5,000 nucleotides of DNA, from assembly GCA_934247115.1 (NCBI GenBank), contig CAKQIY010000076.1, forward strand, positions 1 to 5,000. Reading direction: 5' to 3'. The translations under genes and the position numbers were made by a program. This document shows positions 1-5,000 of the stretch, piece by piece. Position 1 is the first letter of the stretch. Each line of letters opens with the position of its first letter. Source of the stretch: an uncultured Coprococcus sp. Lineage in GTDB: Bacteria > Bacillota > Clostridia > Lachnospirales > Lachnospiraceae. The notes below the pieces were generated by a model. The model was given only the letters and a program-made list of their open reading frames with translations. It did no database searches and was not told the origin of the DNA.

Positions 1-1216
1 TGTGTGCGTAGGACACGAACATTGCCTCGAACTGTGATGGAGCAAGGTAGATTCCGTTATCCAGCATGTATGAGAAATACTTTGCATACCTTGCGGTGTC
101 GCTGGATATTGACGTGTCCATATCCACTACTTCCTGATCTGTGAAGAATACGCTCATCAATGAGCCTATCTGGTTGACATGAACTGTGTCGCCGAGTGTG
201 TTTCTGACTGTGTCGGCTATCTGCTTTGTGCTCTTTTCTATCGCAGGATATATTGTGTCTTTTTCCTGCTGGAGTATGCGGAGCGTTGTGAGTCCCGCTG
301 TCATGGCTATTGGATTGCCTGACAGGGTTCCCGCCTGATATACTCCGCCGAGTGGTGCCACCATGCTCATGACATCACGGCGTCCGCCGTAAGCTCCCAC
401 CGGCATTCCTCCTCCAACTATCTTGCCAAGTGTTGTGAGGTCCGGCTTTACTCCGAAATATTCCTGGGCACCACCAAGACTTAATCTGAAGCCTGTGATT
501 ACCTCATCAAATATAAGAAGCGCGCCGTATTCATTTGTTATGTCCCTGAGGAACTGGAGGAATCCGTCATGTGGTGGAACGACTCCCATGTTTGCTGCGA
601 CCGGCTCAACCACGATTGCTGCAATGTCTTTGCCCTCCGCCTCAAATAACTTCTTTACGCTTTCCTCGTTGTTATATTCAGCTACCAATGTATGCTGGGT
701 GTATGCCTTTGGAACGCCCAGGCTGTCTGGAATGGACTGTGTCAGTGCCGCCGAGCCTGCCTTTACCAGCAGTCCGTCGCTGTGTCCGTGATAACAGCCA
801 CGGAACTTTACTACCTTGTCCCTGCCGGTGAATCCCCTCGCCACTCTGAGGGCGCTCATCACCGCCTCTGTTCCTGAATTGACCATTCGTGTCAGCTCCA
901 TTGAAGGCATGAGTTCATTTATCAACTCTGCGATCTCGAGCTCTTTTCTTGTCGGTGCGCCAAATGTAAGTCCGTCATCGCAAGCCGCCTTCACCGCATC
1001 TATGACTCTGTCATCGGCATGTCCCAGGATACCCGGGCCCCAGGAACAGACATAGTCCACGTAGGAATTGCCATCCTCGTCAAATATATGTGAACCTTTT
1101 GCTTTCTTCATAAATACAGGTGTCCGTCCCACCGAGCCAAATGCCCTGACCGGTGAATTGACACCGCCCGGAATTACCTTCTGTGATTTTTCAAATAGAT
1201 CCTGTGAATTTGTCAT
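1..1216 (-). CDS. hemL: Glutamate-1-semialdehyde 2,1-aminomutase, 3' end cut off by window edge
   Basis: HemL is a cytosolic, PLP-dependent class III aminotransferase-fold enzyme that converts glutamate-1-semialdehyde to 5-aminolevulinate. About 405 residues are visible; the family is about 425-430, so roughly 20 C-terminal residues lie beyond the left edge. The N-terminus reads MTNSQDLFEKSQKVIPGGVN, a typical HemL opening. Further motifs in order are VNSGTEAVMSALRVARG (phosphate/cofactor region), FRGCYHGHSD, VVEPVAANMG, LLIFDEVITGFR with the cofactor-contacting Asp at about 237, and TTLGKIVGGG with the Schiff-base Lys at 265, the same number as in E. coli. The visible end, FEAMFVSYAH, matches the family's C-terminal region. 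Two ATGs are possible, at 1222 and 1216. I chose 1216 because the purine run AGAAAGAAG at 1224-1232 ends 7 bases before it but only 1 base before 1222. An in-frame TAA at 1238-1240 excludes a longer start. It is the last visible gene of the operon. Confidence 0.97.
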   Translation of the reverse strand, partial: MTNSQDLFEKSQKVIPGGVNSPVRAFGSVGRTPVFMKKAKGSHIFDEDGNSYVDYVCSWGPGILGHADDRVIDAVKAACDDGLTFGAPTRKELEIAELINELMPSMELTRMVNSGTEAVMSALRVARGFTGRDKVVKFRGCYHGHSDGLLVKAGSAALTQSIPDSLGVPKAYTQHTLVAEYNNEESVKKLFEAEGKDIAAIVVEPVAANMGVVPPHDGFLQFLRDITNEYGALLIFDEVITGFRLSLGGAQEYFGVKPDLTTLGKIVGGGMPVGAYGGRRDVMSMVAPLGGVYQAGTLSGNPIAMTAGLTTLRILQQEKDTIYPAIEKSTKQIADTVRNTLGDTVHVNQIGSLMSVFFTDQEVVDMDTSISSDTARYAKYFSYMLDNGIYLAPSQFEAMFVSYAH

Positions 1217-1222
1217 TGCCAT

Positions 1223-1361
1223 TCTTCTTTCTATATTTTATCGTCCTGTCAATCTATCTTCTTCTAAGCGTCGATGTCGCATTTTCCTCATCTCTGGTAA
1301 CGCCCCTCTCTCCTCCGTCGAGCGGGGCAGATCGTCGGAATCATTCCGAAATATGACTCCG
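1223..1361 (-). other. hemB-hemL intergenic gap with two hairpins
   Basis: This noncoding stretch separates hemB from hemL, whereas cobA-hemD and hemB are almost touching. It holds a composite stem-loop that begins inside the hemB 3' end (1334-1377) and a GC-rich hairpin (1302-1328). The last 60 bases before hemL are purine-rich and appear unstructured. I see neither a U-tract that would make a Rho-independent terminator nor a convincing promoter, so hemL is probably transcribed by read-through from hemB, with its relative expression perhaps set by RNA processing or stability here. Confidence 0.6.
1302..1328 (-). other. GC-rich stem-loop between hemB and hemL
   Basis: GCCCC at 1302-1306 pairs with GGGGC at 1324-1328, with a possible inner CTC/GAG helix (1310-1312 with 1320-1322). 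No run of U follows on the minus strand; the next bases are GTTACCAGAG. It is therefore more likely a stabilising or processing structure than an intrinsic terminator. The stem is short and the 17-base loop large, so it could also be incidental. Confidence 0.35.
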
Positions 1362-1377
1362 TCATATTGATTCCGAC
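1334..1377 (-). other. Composite stem-loop over the hemB stop codon, two alternative folds
   Basis: GTCGGAATCA at 1334-1343 is the perfect reverse complement of TGATTCCGAC at 1368-1377, giving a 9-10 bp outer stem. Inside it AATATGAC (1350-1357) and GTCATATT (1361-1368) form an 8 bp hairpin with a 3-base loop; the outermost pair of one helix competes with the other at base 1368. The hemB stop codon (1362-1364) lies in this inner stem. A competing 6 bp hairpin, TCGGAA/TTCCGA with a 3-base loop (1335-1349), uses the same bases as one arm of the outer stem, so the two folds exclude each other. No U-tract follows. The pairings are seen directly; any regulatory role is inference. Confidence 0.5.
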
Positions 1378-2333
1378 TCTAACCAATGTGCCACGTCTAT
1401 AGCGTGATAGGTTATGATGATTCCGGCTCCGGCACGCTTCATGGCTGTCATGTTCTCCATGACTATTCTCTTCTCGTCTATCCAGCCATTTGCCGCTGCT
1501 GCCTTGACCATGGAGTACTCGCCGCTGACATTGTACACCGCTATCGGATAATCCGTGTGGTTTCTCACATCCTTGACTACATCCAGATATGCAAGTGCAG
1601 GCTTTACCATGATTATGTCTGCGCCCTCGGCGATATCAGCCTCGCACTCCCTCAGAGCCTCCCTGCCATTTGCAGGATCCATCTGGTATGTCCTTCTGTC
1701 TCCAAACTGAGGTGCTGAATGTGCCGCATCGCGAAATGGTGCATAGTAACCAGATGCAAATTTCGCACTGTAGCCCATGATAAGGACATCTGTCAGACCG
1801 TTGTCGTCAAGCGCCTGCCTGATGTATGCGGTGTGTCCATCCATCATATCCGATGGAGCCACCATGTCCGCGCCAGCCTTTGCAAGGGATACCGCCATCT
1901 TACCCAGATATGGAAGAGTCTCATCGTTGAGGATCTTGCCGTCATGGATAATTCCGCAGTGACCGTGTGATGTATACTCACACAGACAAATGTCCGCTAT
2001 GACTATCATGTCCGGATACAGCTCTTTTATCCTTCTGACCGCCTTCTGCATGATTCCCTGATCGTCGTAAGCGCTGCTGCCCACCTCATCCTTGTGAGCC
2101 GGTATGCCGAACAGGAGAACCGCGCTGATTCCGGCATCCGCCACTCTGCAAAGCTCCTCCTCAAATGTGTCGAGTGAATACTGGTATATTCCCGGCATGG
2201 AATCTACAGGATTCTTGATCCCTGTGCCTTCCGCGACAAACATCGGGTATACAAGATCCTCCTTATTAACCCTGTTCTCTCTGACCATATTTCTGATAGC
2301 CTCGCTGCCGCGAAGTCTTCTGAGTCTTATCAT
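1362..2333 (-). CDS. hemB: Porphobilinogen synthase (delta-aminolevulinic acid dehydratase), zinc type
   Basis: HemB condenses two 5-aminolevulinate molecules into porphobilinogen in the cytosol, normally as a homo-octamer. The protein is 323 residues, the usual bacterial length, and begins MIRLRRLRGSEAIRNMV. The metal site is ICLCEYTSHGHC, with Cys116, Cys118 and Cys126; this is the three-cysteine zinc form, unlike the Asp-containing, magnesium-only form. The two substrate-binding lysines are Lys191 in GYSAKFASGYYAPFRDA and Lys244 in IMVKPALAYLD, the latter being the Schiff-base lysine. The C-terminus ITYHAIDVAHWL is also typical. The ATG at 2333 is chosen because AGAGG lies 7 bases upstream (2341-2345) and homologues start there; an upstream in-frame ATG at 2399 would add 22 residues unrelated to the family. 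The start lies one base after the cobA-hemD stop, so translation is probably coupled. The stop codon sits inside a stem-loop. Confidence 0.98.
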   Translation of the reverse strand: MIRLRRLRGSEAIRNMVRENRVNKEDLVYPMFVAEGTGIKNPVDSMPGIYQYSLDTFEEELCRVADAGISAVLLFGIPAHKDEVGSSAYDDQGIMQKAVRRIKELYPDMIVIADICLCEYTSHGHCGIIHDGKILNDETLPYLGKMAVSLAKAGADMVAPSDMMDGHTAYIRQALDDNGLTDVLIMGYSAKFASGYYAPFRDAAHSAPQFGDRRTYQMDPANGREALRECEADIAEGADIIMVKPALAYLDVVKDVRNHTDYPIAVYNVSGEYSMVKAAAANGWIDEKRIVMENMTAMKRAGAGIIITYHAIDVAHWLESESI

Positions 2334-2334
2334 G

Positions 2335-3918
2335 TTATTGCCTCTTTTCTCTATAATAGTAATCGCCGATGGCTGATATAAGGTGCTCGATATCACCAAC
2401 CTCTGGAACTATATCCGCATGATAACCAGCCTTCTCCAAAGCCTTCTCAGTCACATTTCCAAGTGCCGCTATATGAATATTTTCCATTATATCATGTATT
2501 TTTAAACTGCTATCCGTATGATCCCCGCATAAATCAGTATCGTCGGATGTATGCTCCATATCAGCGCTGTTTTTTTTTGCATCAAGAACGTCCAGGAATC
2601 CCCTGACACCTGACGCACTTACAAATGTTATCACATCCAGATCATTCAGATACTGTATGCTCTCCATCCTGCGTCCAACCACATCATAAACCGGGATCTC
2701 CTCATATGCCACACCGCCCTGATCAAGTATATCAAGCATCGTCTCACTGCCCTGGACTGCCCTCGGAAGGAGAAGTTTCTCTCCGTCCTTCATAACATTT
2801 GCAAGACCTCTGGCAAGGGCGCTTGTTGTGTACTCGTCCGGCACATAGTCCGCTATGTAACCCTCGGTCCTTAACGCATCCCTTGTCCCGGCACCGACCA
2901 CCGCAAGTTTCAAATGTGCCAGTTTTCTGACATCTATATTCCACTCCCTGAGCCATTTGAAAAACAGGGTTATGGTGTTCTGACTAGTAAATGCCAGCCA
3001 GCTGTAATCTTCTATATGTTCCAGAGCGCTGCGAAGTCTGTTCTTCTCCTCCGTCTGCTCCACACTCATATCCACTATGCTGTAGGACTGACCGCCGAGC
3101 GCATCTATGGCAACTCTCATCTTCTCGCGAAGCTTTGGCGTTCCCACAAGTCCAACGTGGACATTCTGAAGCAGTCCACGATTCGGTGCTGTGAAGTCCA
3201 ACGCTGCATTTTCACCCACGACTATGATAGCGGGGGATTCAAGCTTTGCCTCGGTCACCTTGTCCGCAATAGTCTGTATATCGCCGCGGACTATCCGCTG
3301 TCCCGGCATGGTTCCTTTGGAAATGACCGCGACCGGAGTATTCTCCGCCGCTCCGGTCTGGACAAGTCTCCCCATGATCTGTGGCAACCTGTTAAGTCCC
3401 ATGAGGAACACGCTTGTCCCTTCCTGGTTTCTGATGTAATCATAATCATTTGAAACACCTTCATCAGATCTGTGTATGTCTGCCCGCTTGTGACCTGTTA
3501 TCACATGGAAGCTTCTGCTCGTTCCTCGGTGGGTCACCGGTATGCCGCACACCTCCGGAACCGCCACAGCGGACGTTATTCCCGGTATAACCTGAAATGG
3601 AATCCCCGCTTCGAGAAGTGCGGTCACTTCCTCGCCGCCTCTTCCGAATACAAATGGATCGCCGCCTTTGAGGCGCACCACCATGTTGCCTTTGCGGCCT
3701 TCCTCGACAAGTATCTCGTTTATCTCAGGCTGCTTCTTGTAGTGACTGCCCGCCTGCTTGCCGACATATATCCTGCGGCAGTCCGGCTTCACCATCTCCA
3801 GAAGCTGATAGGTTCCGAGTCTGTCATATATGATTGTATCGCATTGTTTTATGAATTCCAGGCCCTTCACCGTGATGAGTCCCGGGTCGCCGGGGCCTGC
3901 GCCTATCAAATATACCAT
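2335..3918 (-). CDS. cobA-hemD: Uroporphyrinogen-III C-methyltransferase / uroporphyrinogen-III synthase fusion
   Basis: This 527-residue fusion catalyses two consecutive steps. HemD cyclises hydroxymethylbilane to uroporphyrinogen III, and CobA (SUMT) methylates it twice with S-adenosylmethionine to precorrin-2. The SUMT domain spans about residues 1-245: GAGPGDPGLITVKG near the start, VRLKGGDPFVFGRGGEE at 82-98, VIPGITSA at 110-117 and GIPVTHRG at 125-132. The HemD domain spans about 252-527, with WLAFTSQN at 307-314, AVVGAGT at 339-345, TFVSASGVRGFLDVL at 431-445 and IHIAALGNVTEKALEKAG at 481-498. Residues 446-480 form an acidic, Ser/Asp/His-rich insertion about 20 residues longer than the usual connection, and it is encoded just after an A9 run. 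The start at 3918 has GGGAG at 3928-3932, 9 bases upstream. Such fusions are well known in Clostridia. The gene follows a large structured leader and a predicted promoter, and its last codons contain the hemB ribosome binding site. Confidence 0.97.
   Translation of the reverse strand: MVYLIGAGPGDPGLITVKGLEFIKQCDTIIYDRLGTYQLLEMVKPDCRRIYVGKQAGSHYKKQPEINEILVEEGRKGNMVVRLKGGDPFVFGRGGEEVTALLEAGIPFQVIPGITSAVAVPEVCGIPVTHRGTSRSFHVITGHKRADIHRSDEGVSNDYDYIRNQEGTSVFLMGLNRLPQIMGRLVQTGAAENTPVAVISKGTMPGQRIVRGDIQTIADKVTEAKLESPAIIVVGENAALDFTAPNRGLLQNVHVGLVGTPKLREKMRVAIDALGGQSYSIVDMSVEQTEEKNRLRSALEHIEDYSWLAFTSQNTITLFFKWLREWNIDVRKLAHLKLAVVGAGTRDALRTEGYIADYVPDEYTTSALARGLANVMKDGEKLLLPRAVQGSETMLDILDQGGVAYEEIPVYDVVGRRMESIQYLNDLDVITFVSASGVRGFLDVLDAKKNSADMEHTSDDTDLCGDHTDSSLKIHDIMENIHIAALGNVTEKALEKAGYHADIVPEVGDIEHLISAIGDYYYREKRQ
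2341..2345 (-). promoter_or_regulatory. hemB ribosome binding site inside cobA-hemD
   Basis: AGAGG on the minus strand lies within the last codons of cobA-hemD, 7 bases before the hemB ATG at 2333. The upstream stop codon TAA occupies 2335-2337, so ribosomes finishing cobA-hemD release at the hemB start. This spacing decides the hemB start and suggests translational coupling. Confidence 0.8.
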
Positions 3919-3927
3919 TTTTTTGCT

Positions 3928-3932
3928 CTCCC
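3928..3932 (-). promoter_or_regulatory. cobA-hemD ribosome binding site
   Basis: GGGAG on the minus strand lies 9 bases before the ATG at 3918, followed by a short A-rich spacer. It begins only four bases after the base of the long stem of the upstream RNA element (arm ending at 3937), so it is exposed when that stem is formed. Whether an alternative fold hides it is unknown. Confidence 0.75.
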
Positions 3933-3936
3933 ATGC

Positions 3937-4116
3937 GCTGGGTGTGCTGGATTTGTGCCTACTGGGCTACGCACAGCTCAATCATCTTGTCTTGCTTCTA
4001 TCTGCACTCGTTTCCGCCCCCGATAAGGGCGTTGGTGGCTACAACTCGGCAAGAAGCGACAAGATTCAATCGCATTGTGCTACCCGCCCCGCAGGCGCAA
4101 ATCCAGCACACCCAGC
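3937..4116. repeat. 24-base inverted repeat pair (3937-3960 and 4093-4116)
   Basis: The arm at 3937-3960 starts GCTGGGTGTGCTGG and its partner at 4093-4116 ends CCAGCACACCCAGC. Of 24 positions 23 are complementary; the exception pairs T with G on the plus strand and C with A on the minus strand. The arms are 132 bases apart. They most simply form the basal helix of the RNA element, but they also resemble terminal inverted repeats of a small mobile element. No target-site duplication is evident in the flanks (CCATGC on the left, TTACAT on the right), which argues against recent transposition. Confidence 0.9.
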
Positions 4117-4117
4117 T
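3937..4117 (-). ncRNA. Large structured RNA element, family unassigned (cobA-hemD leader or standalone ncRNA)
   Basis: About 181 bases with extensive nested self-complementarity, on the minus strand. The outer helix pairs 4116-4093 with 3960-3937: 24 positions with one C/A mismatch. Inward come GGG 4085-4083 with CCC 3966-3964; GCACA 4080-4076 with TGTGC 3975-3971; CGATT 4072-4068 with GATTG 3983-3979 using wobble pairs; ATCTTGTC 4065-4058 with 3991-3984; and GCTTCT 4057-4052 with AGAAGC 3999-3994 beside an AA bulge. The apical part holds two 4-5 bp hairpins with 7-base loops (4045-4031 and 4031-4015), and CCGA at 4049-4046 can pair with TCGG in the second loop. No long ORF on the minus strand explains it. 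It lacks the cobalamin riboswitch B12 box and has no terminator U-tract. It could be a cis-regulatory leader, a processed ncRNA such as a raiA-motif or 6S-like RNA, or a new class. The structure is seen; the identity is not known. Confidence 0.7.
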
Positions 4118-4217
4118 TACATATCGATAAAATTTACTTTTCTACTTATCTTCAAAATACACTGCTTCATAACATTTTTCTTTTCTTGAAATAGAAACAT
4201 ATCTGTTATGCTATAAC
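4118..4217 (-). other. AT-rich spacer downstream of hemC
   Basis: About 100 AT-rich bases lie between the hemC stop and the structured element. Directly after the stop, GTTAT (4217-4213) and ATAAC (4209-4205) form a weak 5 bp hairpin with no following U-tract, so I do not call a terminator. The rest holds the candidate promoter at 4127-4155. No ORF with a ribosome binding site is seen. Confidence 0.6.
4127..4155 (-). promoter_or_regulatory. Candidate sigma-A promoter for the RNA element and cobA-hemD-hemB-hemL
   Basis: On the minus strand TTGAAG (4155-4150) resembles a -35 box (4 of 6 to TTGACA). TTTTAT (4132-4127) resembles a -10 box (4 of 6 to TATAAT). The spacing is the optimal 17 bases in an AT-rich context. 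Transcription would start around 4117-4120, exactly at the base of the long stem, so the RNA would begin with its own closing helix. The boxes are imperfect and AT-rich DNA gives chance matches; the placement is the main support. Confidence 0.5.
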
Positions 4218-5000
4218 CTACTTTATCAATGCCTCTACCAGCTGCTCCCAGTCTACGGTGTTTCCTTCTACCATCTTTCTGTGTATCTGGATTTCTTCAT
4301 CTTTCTCTTTGTCCGATGAAGCCGCATCTGCTTTCATCAGGCTTAGCTTCATGTGATCGCCATGAAGTTCTGAGTACACACCTATCGGTTCGTGGCAGCC
4401 GGCGTTCAGGCGGCTTAAGACTGCCCGCTCGCATGTGAGCTGTGTGTATGCCTCGGTATCATTTATCGCCCTCACCATGTCGTATGCTTCGCCGGATGTT
4501 CGCGTCTCTATTGCTATGATTCCCTGACACGCTGCCGGAAGCATGGACTCCGTGCTGATGTATCTGAATGTAAGTTCGTCCTTGTGCACTTCAAAGCATT
4601 CTGTACTGTCATTGCCTTTGTCTTCAATAACTCCCAGCCGTTCAAGTCCTGCCGCCGCAAGTATGATGGCATCATATTCGTCGTCATCCAGCTTCTGTAT
4701 GCGGGTGCCGACATTTCCTCTCAGATTTTTGCACACCGCATTTGGATACATTTCTCTTATCTGGTACTGCCTTCTCAGGCTGCTGGTTCCCACCACGAAA
4801 CTATCGTTTCTGTCAAATGACCTGCCACTCTTATATATGAGAACGTCCTGCGGACAGGCCCTCGGAAGTGTACCCGATATCGTAAGACCTTTCATGATCT
4901 CCATCGGCATATCCTTGGCACTGTGTACCGCTATGTCTATGTCACCTTTAAGTATAGCTTCCTCGAACTCCTCGACAAATACCGCTTTGCCTCCGAATTC
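4218..5000 (-). CDS. hemC: Hydroxymethylbilane synthase (porphobilinogen deaminase), 5' end cut off by window edge
   Basis: HemC joins four porphobilinogen units into linear hydroxymethylbilane in the cytosol, using a covalently attached dipyrromethane cofactor. The reading frame is open to the right edge, giving 260 visible residues; the family is about 300-310, so roughly 50 N-terminal residues are missing. Motifs seen are EFGGKAVFVEEFEEAIL at the edge; AVHSAKDMP with the catalytic Asp; GTSSLRRQ and NLRGNVGTRIQKL with the arginines that bind substrate carboxylates; LAAAGLERLG; LPAACQG; and LNAGCHEPIG, whose Cys (codon 4395-4397) attaches the cofactor. All key residues in view are present. 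The ATG at 4910 is the Met of the internal KDMP motif, not the start. The C-terminal tail is lysine/glutamate-rich and ends VEALIK. About 300 noncoding bases separate it from cobA-hemD, unlike the tight packing of cobA-hemD with hemB. Confidence 0.97.
   Translation of the reverse strand, partial: EFGGKAVFVEEFEEAILKGDIDIAVHSAKDMPMEIMKGLTISGTLPRACPQDVLIYKSGRSFDRNDSFVVGTSSLRRQYQIREMYPNAVCKNLRGNVGTRIQKLDDDEYDAIILAAAGLERLGVIEDKGNDSTECFEVHKDELTFRYISTESMLPAACQGIIAIETRTSGEAYDMVRAINDTEAYTQLTCERAVLSRLNAGCHEPIGVYSELHGDHMKLSLMKADAASSDKEKDEEIQIHRKMVEGNTVDWEQLVEALIK

Noticed and set aside
1233..1250. hemL promoter based on a perfect TTGACA on the minus strand
   Set aside because: The nearest TATAAT-like sequence (TAAAAT) is only 6 bases downstream, and nothing suitable lies 16-18 bases away.
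1238..1291. 17-residue basic small ORF just before hemL (ATG at 1291, TAA at 1238-1240)
   Set aside because: The nearest purine-rich Shine-Dalgarno candidate is too far away, and there is no evidence of conservation; chance is the simplest explanation.
2334..2399. Longer hemB start at 2399
   Set aside because: It would overlap cobA-hemD by 65 bases and add a leader unrelated to HemB; the ATG at 2333 has a well-spaced AGAGG and gives the normal length.
3826..3934. Upstream ORF starting at the ATG at 3934 and overlapping cobA out of frame
   Set aside because: It has no Shine-Dalgarno of its own; the GGGAG there lies after this ATG and serves the cobA start at 3918.
2914..4026. Plus-strand open frames of 179 (2914-3453) and 184 (3472-4026) residues
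   Set aside because: They lie antisense to cobA-hemD, show no recognisable domain or ribosome binding site, and their composition looks like the complement of conserved CobA/HemD codons.
3937..4116. Miniature inverted-repeat transposable element
   Set aside because: No target-site duplication is visible, the interior is also fully nested in pairing, and wobble pairs favour an RNA role; a genome search for copies would settle it.
3919..4217. Cobalamin riboswitch upstream of the corrinoid-pathway gene cobA
   Set aside because: The position is suggestive, but I find no B12 box or other conserved core of that class on the minus strand, and the long rod-like fold does not match its multi-branched architecture.
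4205..4217. Rho-independent terminator after hemC
   Set aside because: The hairpin is only 5 AT-rich pairs and is not followed by a U-tract.
4908..4910. hemC start at the ATG at 4910
   Set aside because: This Met belongs to the internal HSAKDMP motif, and the frame continues upstream with conserved HemC sequence to the window edge.

Overview
The window is a block of tetrapyrrole biosynthesis genes, all read from the minus strand. In transcription order they are hemC (4218 to the right edge, 5' end missing), a cobA-hemD fusion (2335-3918), hemB (1362-2333) and hemL (1-1216, 3' end missing). Together they carry the common trunk of the C5 pathway: glutamate-1-semialdehyde to 5-aminolevulinate (HemL), porphobilinogen (HemB), hydroxymethylbilane (HemC), uroporphyrinogen III (HemD half) and precorrin-2 (CobA half). 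Glutamyl-tRNA reductase is not in view and would be expected further upstream, beyond the right edge.

The organism is most likely an anaerobic Gram-positive of the class Clostridia, probably Lachnospiraceae-like. This is inferred from the CobA-HemD fusion, the hemC / cobA-hemD / hemB / hemL order, the purine-rich ribosome binding sites and the moderate base composition. With a uroporphyrinogen methyltransferase built into the operon, the likely end products are sirohaem and corrinoids rather than protohaem, but no later-step genes are visible to prove that.

The three downstream genes form one transcription unit. cobA-hemD and hemB are separated by a single base and are probably translationally coupled. 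A 145-base gap before hemL holds two hairpin structures, one of which folds over the hemB stop codon and can adopt two exclusive pairings.

The most interesting part is the roughly 300-base gap between hemC and cobA-hemD. After about 100 AT-rich bases with a plausible sigma-A-type promoter, there is an approximately 181-base element bounded by near-perfect 24-base inverted repeats. Its interior also pairs with itself in a nested series of helices and ends in a GC-rich apical domain with two small hairpins and a possible pseudoknot. It stops five bases short of the cobA Shine-Dalgarno. It looks like a structured noncoding RNA or cis-acting leader. It lacks the hallmarks of a cobalamin riboswitch, and I could not assign it to a known family from sequence alone.
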